Source of the DNA: Laburnicola sp. R22_1
Taxonomy: Eukaryota; Ascomycota; Dothideomycetes; Pleosporales; Didymosphaeriaceae
DNA length: 64,000 nt
Direction of reading: 5' to 3'
Assembly: GCA_014281115.1 (NCBI GenBank)
Contig: JACONQ010000007.1
Span: 2,790,001-2,854,000 of the forward strand
The translations under genes were made by a program, and so were the position numbers. Positions 57,106-64,000 of this stretch are shown here, one piece after another. Numbering within the stretch: position 1 is the stretch's first letter; each line of letters opens with the position of its first letter. Under the pieces are notes generated by a model. It was not told where the DNA came from. It was given only the letters and a program-made list of their open reading frames with translations, and did no database searches.

Positions 57106-57288
57106 AAGCATACAGAGTCGCCCATGTACGAATCCTAGTAAATACGCACGCAAAGTCAGGAGATTGCAGTTACATGATTTGATTGTGACTATATACGTAC
57201 AGAATGGCCACCACACGTGCCAAAAGGCATCTTGAAGCATCGAAAATCCATAAGGATCAGCGATGGTGGAAATAGCTCGTTAGAGAGT

Positions 57289-57620
57289 CAACAACCCGAA
57301 AGGATCATAATAGCGACAGCCCAAAGGGGTTATTGCACGACCTGAAAGGAAAAGCAGCAGCCCAGAAGGGTTTTTGGAAGAAATCAGCCTAAGAAAAATC
57401 AGCAACCCAAAAGGGTGTTTGCAGGAAACCGGTCTAAAGAGATGCAGCAGCCCAGAAGGGTGTTTGCAGGAGAAGAAGCCTAAGAAGATGCAGCAACCCA
57501 GAAGGGTTTTTGCATGATTAAGGAAATTGAAGCGCCTGAGGAATCAACGATCCAAAAGGACTGTTGGGAGGCTAGCAGTCCAAAGGGACTTTTAGAGTTT
57601 ATAGTGCAAAGGGATCGTTA
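57289..57620. repeat. Degenerate 45-bp tandem array, about six to nine copies
   Basis: Units follow the pattern GCAGCAGCCCAGAAGGGTGT, then TTGCAGGA and AAGCCTAAGAAGAT. Good copies begin near 57354, 57400, 57445 and 57491, about 46 bp apart; decayed copies reach to both sides (57289, 57312, 57543, 57572, 57601). The array lies between the 3' end of the second spherulin-4-like gene and the 3' end of the next minus-strand gene. Confidence 0.85.
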
Positions 57621-57625
57621 TAGGA

Positions 57626-58735
57626 CTATCTGAAATTAATGTCATAAGCATCCTCTATAAAGTCTTCGTTTGTCTTGTTTGATTTTCGGGAATTGCCCTT
57701 CGACTGTTGATCATCGAGAACAAAGTCCATAGCCTCTGCCTCTTGGTCACGTAATACGTCGAGAAAGCTCTCATCTGTATGCACGCTTGGCGCTTTGTGG
57801 ACGCGGCGGGATGAGGTCTTAGTGCCTAGATTGTCGAGAAAGCTCTCATCTGTATAACGGCTTGACGCTTTGTAGCCGCTGCTGGATGAGGTCTTGTTGG
57901 TTTAAAAATCGAGAAATCTCTCATCCGTACGGTTTGAAGCTTTGTGACCGCGGTGGGCTGGGGTCTTGTTGGCTTGAAAATCGAGAAAGCTCTCATCCGT
58001 ACGGTTTGAGGCTTTGTGACCGCGGCGGGCTGAGATCTTGCTGGCTTTTGGGCCATAATTGATGAAGCTGTTGTCCGAGTCTTCAATGCAATCGATGGAA
58101 GTGCTGTACTGTTTGTCTTCTAGTAGTAGTGGCGGTGGTAAATTCTGTGAGACAACTTCTAGCGGAGCATCGGGAGTATCTGATAGTATATAGAAGTCCG
58201 TATCCACATAGCTGTGCTCACCCTTGCGCGTCTCATTCTTTTGGGGCGGTAGTGCGTTAACGGGAGTCTCGGGGGTACCTTCATCCTCGCTATCTAGGAG
58301 TTCTTCGATGCGCTCTTCGTCTGGTATGTCGGCTTGAGAGTGCGTATGCTGTGGCGTAAAGCCGTACCATTGTGACTGGGGAGGGTATTGCGACTGGAAG
58401 CCCGGATGCCATTGCGACTCTTGGTACGCTGGCGGATAGTACGGGGCGTATCCTTGCGAAGGATACCCAGGATGCTGGGGATGGCCGAAATCTTGCGACT
58501 GAGGTGGATACTGGGGATGGCTGAACTCTTGCGACTCGGCACAGGCGAAGTCTTGAGGCTGGGGAGCATGGTGAGACGGGGTTTGATGCTGATCCGACCC
58601 GGAACCGTATATTTGCTGTAGAATCCGAGCGGCATATATCCTTCCACGCTCGGCTGTTGGAATCGTGGTTGGGAGATCAGCCTCTAAGGTAAACCATGGG
58701 GTACTGTAGGTGTTGCCCGCTGATCTGGTTAGCAT
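57626..58735 (-). pseudogene. Repeat-bearing hypothetical gene with internal stop
   Basis: From the first in-frame ATG (58735) the minus frame reads 277 codons to a TAA at 57902-57904, then continues in the same frame for a further 91 codons to a TAG at 57626-57628. The N-terminal part has TPWFTLEADLPTTIPTAERG, a Pro/Gln/Tyr-rich middle (PQHPGYPSQGYAPYYPPAYQ) and an acidic segment (EERIEELLDSEDEG). The C-terminal part consists of four 24-25-residue repeats built around RGHKASNRTDESFLDF. The TAA is at a Gln position: the sister repeat has CAAGCC where this one has TAAACC. Upstream exons are probably missing; sequence right of 58,780 is transposon debris. The function is unknown. Confidence 0.7.
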
Positions 58736-58790
58736 CAATACCACATATGTCAACAATCAAGTATACTTGGAAATCTCGTTTTTTCGGCAA

Positions 58791-58879
58791 CCAAATCTGC
58801 AAATCAATCAGTTCAAGTCCGCCTGGATAATCTTGGCTGTAAATCAAACCTTAGAGATGGATTTGATTTGTAGATTTGG
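58791..58879. repeat. Short inverted repeat (hairpin), possible MITE relic
   Basis: Arms CCAAATCTGCAAATCAATC (58791-58809) and GATTTGATTTGTAGATTTGG (58860-58879) are near-complementary with one mismatch and a one-base indel. The spacer is about 50 bp. No target duplication was identified. Confidence 0.6.
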
Positions 58880-58974
58880 AAGATTTAATGTTATTATATA
58901 GCTGTAGCTGTAGGCCTTGTAGATGTGCAAGGGTCGTGATTTTCCTAGTGTTGTAATTGGCTTAACTAACTAGT

Positions 58975-60494
58975 ACGGGGCTGTCAACGCGTCCCTAGCC
59001 GTCAATCGGCGCGTACTCAGCCATCCCATCGCGCTGCTTCTGTTGCCGATTGCTATCGTCGCTATTAAAACGGTATACTTTTGTTGTTGTAGCGGCTATT
59101 GTTAGTAGCTCAGCGCTTACTTTTTGCTGCCTCTGCTTACCTCCAGGCCCAACAATAGCTCCCAAACGCGCTGTCGATAACAATCAACCCGCTGCTGTAT
59201 CTGCCAACGTCAAAAATAGCCGCCCTAAACGTCGCCGAGTCCTCACACAGAAGGCCTTAGAGGGAGATGAGCTGCCTTACGGCACTACCAGCCAGCCAAT
59301 CAAGTTACCCGAAACGCAGCCAGCTGCGCCGCCGTCGCCGCTATTCCCAAGTATACCCGCCAAAGTCACTGTCGAGGTAGCCGTTGAGGTGGCTGTTGAC
59401 CCGCTTGTTGGGCAGGTTATAGGAGCGCCCGAGCGGCTATGGGAGTTGTAGTTGCTGGAGTCTCAGCCCGCGATCGCTGCAGCGGCTGCGGCATCAAAGG
59501 CAGCTATGGTGACTACTGTGGAGGAGGGTAGTAGGGAGGAGCTAGGCGGTTTCGACGCGCGCTTTATTAATAACTTCGAAGGCATTAATTAGAGCAAGCT
59601 GCGGCGTTTTAAGAAGCCATCGCGCACTCTTATAGGCAAGAAGAGCTGGGTCTTTAAGCACGGCTACCGCATCGCCTTGCGAAGGACTGCTGCAGAAGTA
59701 AGCGCAGGTCAGCCAGAACGTACCTATTTTGTGTGCCGTTGGTGTCACAACAACACCGTTACTGGCGGCATCGTTAAGGTATCAACAGCTACAAGCTCGG
59801 CCGCAAAGCACCTGGGTATAAACAAGCGCGGCCATCGCATAACCCTGCGCGGGCAGCAGCTGCCGAAGCTACCTGGAGGTCAACAGACTATAACTGACGC
59901 GCTAAAGAAGGGTGTGGAGGTTAGCCAAGAGGTTGTCAATAAGCTAGGTAACTTTAACGTACAGGCTTTTCGGCTTGCTGCTGTGACCTGGCTTGTTGAA
60001 AACAACCACCTATTGCGCGAGTTTGAGACCGAGAGCTTTAGGCGCATGCTTCGTTTCGCCAACCCAGCTGCTAAAGAAGCGCTGTGGGCGAGCCACAACA
60101 GTGTTGCAAGGTTCGTAATGAGACTGTACGATCATTTGAAGCCGATTGTTAAAGCTGAGCTGTCAACTGCAGTTAGCAAAGTCCACATAAGCTTTAACGG
60201 CTGGACTACCAAAGGCGGCAAACGCAGCTTCTTTGGTGTTGTTGCTCACTACGTCAACACCAAGGGGAAGATTATGGACTTGCCTATAGCGCTGCCGCAG
60301 CTCACAGGCGTCCACAGCGGCGAGGCAATTGGGGAGTGCGTTGACAAGACGCTATCGTCGTTCGGTATAACGCCGCAGAAGCTGGGTTACTTTGTGTTAG
60401 ATAACGCTGCAAGCAACAATGTGGCTATCGAGTACCTAGCTCAAAGGCATAGGTTTTTATCGTCTTGGCAGCGGCTCCGTTGCGGTCCCTATAC
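58975..60494 (+). mobile_element. Second hAT element (5' part), transposase with two nonsense codons
   Basis: One frame runs from 59050 to 60494 interrupted only by TAG at 59449-59451 and 59590-59592, both at plausible Gln (CAG) positions. It contains a BED-type finger (TYFVCRWCHNN, C-x2-C), then TITDALKKG, a helical stretch (AFRLAAVTWLVENNHLLREF), and the RNase H-like core. The core includes VHISFNGWTTKGGKRSFFGV with the first Asp position replaced by Asn, and LGYFVLDNAASNNVAIEYLA with the second Asp. The frame stops making hAT sense after HRFLSSWQRLRCGPYT, where a Copia LTR begins at 60495. The left end is set at 58975 because CGGGGCTGTCAACGCG resembles the terminus of the first hAT element; this is inference. 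The right part lies beyond the Copia insertion and the window. Confidence 0.85.
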
Positions 60495-60677
60495 TGTGGG
60501 CGGGCAGGCATATGAGGACAATAAGCTATATTACTATTTGCAGAAAAGAGTGTGGAGTGAGGAGTCTACCGAGGAAGAAAGGAGAGGGCGAGAGCTTTAT
60601 CTTGAGGGTAGTGGTCTGTGCACCTGGATAGAACCTTCTACACACACCACCTCTGACGTAAGTCACGTGGCTACACA
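60495..60677 (-). repeat. Copia 3' long terminal repeat, 183 bp
   Basis: The segment begins TGTGGGCGGG and ends GGCTACACA, giving TG...CA ends. It is followed at 60678 by a C7 run (minus-strand GCAGCTGGGGGGG), a fitting polypurine tract for a minus-oriented element. The five bases before it, TATAC, would be the target duplication, but the other end is outside the window. Confidence 0.8.
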
Positions 60678-63600
60678 CCCCCCCAGCTGCGGTGTACCCA
60701 CACTAAAGCTAATGCTCTGTACTATACTAGAATAGGTAGTAAACAATAGAATCTGAAGTAGAGTCCTCCTTAAGCTTCTTCTATAGATATCCTTTAACGT
60801 CTTGCATGCCAAGTTGCCTTATAAAGTCGGTGTGCTTTTGACGTACAAGGCTCTTAGTAAGTCCGTTAGCTGGCATCTGATTAGTAGGCTTCCACTGGAC
60901 TAATACGCGTCCTTCTGCCTGCTCTTGTCTCAGCCAGTGCTGGTGAGTGTCGACGTGGCGTAGTTTTGTGAACAGCTTGTCCTTGTCCTTAGTAATAATA
61001 CCTACTGTCTGTAGGTTATCGCAGTAAATAGTTGGCGTAATATCTAGGTCGAATTTAATGTGTTTGAATAGTCGATTCCACGCTTAAAGCTCGCTAGCAG
61101 CTGTTGACAGAGCTAGAAGCTCTGCCTTAGTGGTTAACTTGGTGACCGAGCGCTGTTGTGTCGCTTTCCAGTTAATAGGCATGCCAAAGAGCATAAAAAG
61201 GTATCCCTATGAGCTTCGCCTAGTCTCTAGGTCGTCTGCGAAAGCTGCGTCTGATGCTCTATAGAATAGTAGCTCACTGTTAGCTGGTTCTGCACCCCCT
61301 AAGCTCGAACTTAGATAGATAGTTTAACTGTTAGTATTGGATTCGTCCTTGCTATAGTCTCCTTAAGCTCCTATAGCGAGTGTCTTCGTGCCAATCAAGT
61401 ACCTCTATACGTGGTATACTGCGCTGATATGTTTCTGGCCTGGGTTCTGTAGGTAGCGAGATAGCTCTGAGTGAGCTTGTGCGACGTCTGGCCGTGTGTA
61501 CATCGCTATGTAGGCTAGCGATCCAACAAGCTCTTGGTAGAGTTTTGTGCGCTGATCGTCTTGCTCCTCTGTGCTCAGACCTAGATGTCCGTCTGCCAGC
61601 GGTACTGCTGGATATTTCGTGCTTGCAATATTGTACTTCTTTGCTACCTTGTCGATGAAGCTATCTTGGAGTAGCCAGATTCGCTTCTGCTCACGGTTTC
61701 GGATAACGCGTATGCCTAGGAACCACTTCAGTTCTCCCAAGTATCGCACGTCGTAGGTCGCTCTCAGCTGTGTGTCGAATCGACGGTAGGCGTCCTAATT
61801 GCTGCGGGATACAGCCACCACTATATTATTAACAAAGAAGAAGACAATAAGCTGGTTACTGCTATATAGACAAGGCACTCCAGGCACCTGTCTCAGTCCT
61901 ATCTTCTCAAGTGTTGTAGTAAGATGCTTGTACCATAGTCGCGGCGCGTCACGGAGTCCGTATAGAGCTCGCTTAAGCTCTAGCAGTTTTCTAAGTTCTT
62001 TCTCATATCCTTCTGGACAGTGTACGTAGATAAGTCGATCAAGCTCCGCGTTAAGAAAGGCGTTGAGTACATCGTACTGGTATAGATCCAGGCCGAATGC
62101 TGCTGCCAGGGCAATAAGGCATCGGAAGATTTTCGCAGCCAGCGTAGCTGCGTACGTGTCGCACCAGTCTTGCTGCAGATCTCCTCGGACAACCAGTCGA
62201 GCTTTGAACTTGTATAGATATCCATCCTCGTCGAATTTGTACGAGAATACCCACATAAGTGGTAGCACCTCAGCATCTGCTTGCTCGGCGAGCTCTATGG
62301 CTCTTCCAAAGCATCTATGGTTGATAACACTGTCGATCTTGACTCTGCTTGCCTTCTTGAACTTAGCACCAAATGGATGACGATCCAGATCCTTCCACCT
62401 CTTTGGCTCTGGCGGCAGCTGGTCGCGGTGTAGTCGAATTTTTGGCGCTTCGCCAAGTAGCTTTGCTGGTGCGGTAGGATTGATACAAGTTGCGAATGTT
62501 GCCAAGTACGTACCGAAGCCCCTTGGCTTCCGGGTTCGCTTGCCCTCTACTACGTTCTCCTGCGATAGTTGACTGCCAATCTCCTCTCGTCGCTTTGCGT
62601 TATTTGTTGTTCGATTCAGCTCTCCTCCTTCCGGAGCTAGAGCGTAGCCTTTTCCCCAGCCTGTGTTATCTGGTGACTGGCGCAGTCCCTGCTCCTCTGG
62701 CGTCTCTTCTGGAGTGATGAGAACTGGTTGAGTATCCTTAATCTCAACCTCGAATTCAGATTTGGAATTAAGCTCAGGCTCAGACTTAGGCTCTGGCCTA
62801 TAGAAATAGTCTTCTAGTGTAGACAGCTAATCGATCAATATGTTGCTGTGATCTGGCGTCTCCTCGATATCGAGCACCTCTGCTGCCTTATGGATGTAGC
62901 TCTTCTCTGCGTACTTCTCTCGCTTGTTGTAGAGCTTGCTTCGCAGGAAGACGACGTCTCGAGTTCGTATAACTTGTCCAATTGTTGGTAACCATACTTG
63001 GTATATGTTGGTTAAATCAAAGCCTACCAGGTGGCCGATCAAGGCTTGAGATTCGAGCTTGTCTCCCTTTGGTAGCTTCTCGTTGAGCACATAGGCTCTA
63101 ACACCGATCACCTTAAGGTGAGCAACTGATGGCTTTACTCCCTTGACTTTAGTATACGGGCATTCCTATTGTAATGCTTTAGTTGGTGTACGGTTAAGCA
63201 GGTATATTGCTGTCACTACACACTTGTTGGCGTACGCCTTTGGTAGACCTGCGTGTAGGCGTATAGCTCTGCCTCGAATCACAATGGATTTGCCTGCGCG
63301 TTTAATAGCTCCGCTCTGAGCTTCTGTAGCTCTAGCCTCGATAGCGATTCTAAGATCTCTATAGAGCTCTAGCAGTTCGACGTATCCAGTCTCCATGTCC
63401 AGCCTTACAATAATGACTTGGCTCTGGAATTGCCGCTTTATCTTGGCCAGTAATTGCTTAAAGACCTTGGTTAGAGTAGCCTTTGTCTTGTCTAGTATAC
63501 AGCATCCTTCGTGCCACTTCGTGTGCTGATCGAAAGCGTGGAATAGATACTAATCGCCATTGTAGCAACGCTCTCCTTGCTCTAGGAGCTGTACCAGATC

Positions 63601-64000
63601 TATGCTGATGCGCTCGAACGGTCGTGTCGCTGGTTCTTGGGGTGGTCTTTAACTAATGATCTCTGTTAGTTTCGACTGAATACACGTCTCGCAGTCCTTC
63701 TAGTTTGGTGCTTGACTGTCTGTGATATGTAGGCTGTTAACGCTCTCAGGCAGGTGCTTAATTGCCTCTCTGCTAGCGTGGCCCCACATAACATGTGCTT
63801 CCTTTGCAGTGAGCTGTAGTTGCTTCTTCGGCTCGTATAAAGGCTTCTTGCGCGCGTGTGCTGAGGCTGCAAGTAGAGAGCCAGCGTCTGGTCTCTCTAT
63901 GCCTTCAGCGTCTATCAGCTAGTGGCCGCCCGTATACTTGAGCTTGCAAATAACGTTCTTCTAGCTCTTCTAGTATAAGCAGTCTCGGCCTGAGTCGAAA
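60678..64000 (-). mobile_element. Ty1/Copia retrotransposon polyprotein, decayed, cut by the window edge
   Basis: Read right to left, the minus strand has integrase remnants (63,700-62,830). These include RPFERISIDLVQLLEQGERC, VIIVRLDMETGYVELLELYR and LHAGLPKAYANKCVVTAIYL. A linker follows, then reverse transcriptase (62,505-61,405): VLPLMWVFSYKFDEDGYLYK, KARLVVRGDLQQ, YDVLNAFLNAELDRLIYVHC, LKRALYGLRDAPRLWYKHL, and MRYLGELKWFLGIRV with VGSLAYIAMYTRPD. The active-site YxDD appears altered (VFFFVNNIVV). RNase H follows (61,200-60,790): TKAELLALSTAASEL and LRHVDTHQHWLRQEQAEGRV. Several TAG/TAA codons break the frame, many at likely CAG/CAA or TGG positions. Domain order integrase before reverse transcriptase marks Copia, not Gypsy. 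It is inserted in the second hAT transposase. Confidence 0.92.

Noticed and set aside
60495..60735. Continuation of the second hAT transposase frame to 60735
   Set aside because: The open frame is accidental: it lies in a Copia LTR and polypurine tract and no longer resembles hAT after the LTR start.

Overview
The window is nuclear DNA of a filamentous ascomycete. Genes carry many GT-AG introns of about 46 to 110 nt (mostly about 50), and they encode an ERG2-type sterol isomerase, a HET-domain protein, a CnxE-type molybdenum cofactor fusion, a SAT4/PTH11-like rhodopsin-fold membrane protein and spherulin-4-like proteins. Decayed hAT and Copia elements carry many TAA/TAG codons, as expected where repeat-induced point mutation acts. 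Pezizomycotina is firm. Dothideomycetes is my guess and not proven.

Positions 1 to about 44,600 are a gene-rich, mostly housekeeping region. In order it holds a coiled-coil hypothetical protein (-), an Alr4036-type FMN-binding protein (+), POL32 (-) divergent from tubulin cofactor D (+), the gephyrin-like cnxE (-), V-ATPase c'' VMA16 (-) divergent from TFIIA-gamma TOA2 (+), a TM2-domain protein (-), a HET-domain protein (-) divergent from a TMEM42/EamA-like protein (+), and a Pro/Gly-rich protein (+). A tandem-repeat array follows. After it come a tRNA CCA-adding enzyme read as one frame with a TTI2-like domain (-), divergent from TRS85 (+), an OTU protease (-), ERG2 (-), a small secreted protein (+), a four-helix membrane protein (+), a 5'-truncated patatin-like relic (+), a conserved hypothetical (-), a rhodopsin-fold membrane protein (-) and a membrane-tethered secreted protein (-). 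Intron boundaries were derived by hand, and phase closes across every multi-exon model reported.

Positions about 44,600 to 64,000 are a transposon-rich accessory region. A poly-Gln gene is split by a complete 3118-bp hAT element with 27-bp identical terminal inverted repeats and a perfect 8-bp target duplication. Dropping the element and one duplication copy restores the frame apart from one TAA. Further right are a 233-bp MITE-like element, an orphan protein, a tandem spherulin-4-like pair (one with a frameshift at a T run), a 45-bp repeat array, a repeat-bearing gene with a CAA-to-TAA-type stop, a second hAT relic, and a Copia retrotransposon (-) nested in it that runs off the window.

One motif cuts across both regions: TATCCTGGGGTAACAC-like cores occur ten times, seven in the array at 23.8-24.7 kb and three in gene-poor DNA at 40.0, 40.4 and 46.1 kb. 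One copy encodes the C-terminus and sits just before the stop of the CCA1-TTI2 gene.
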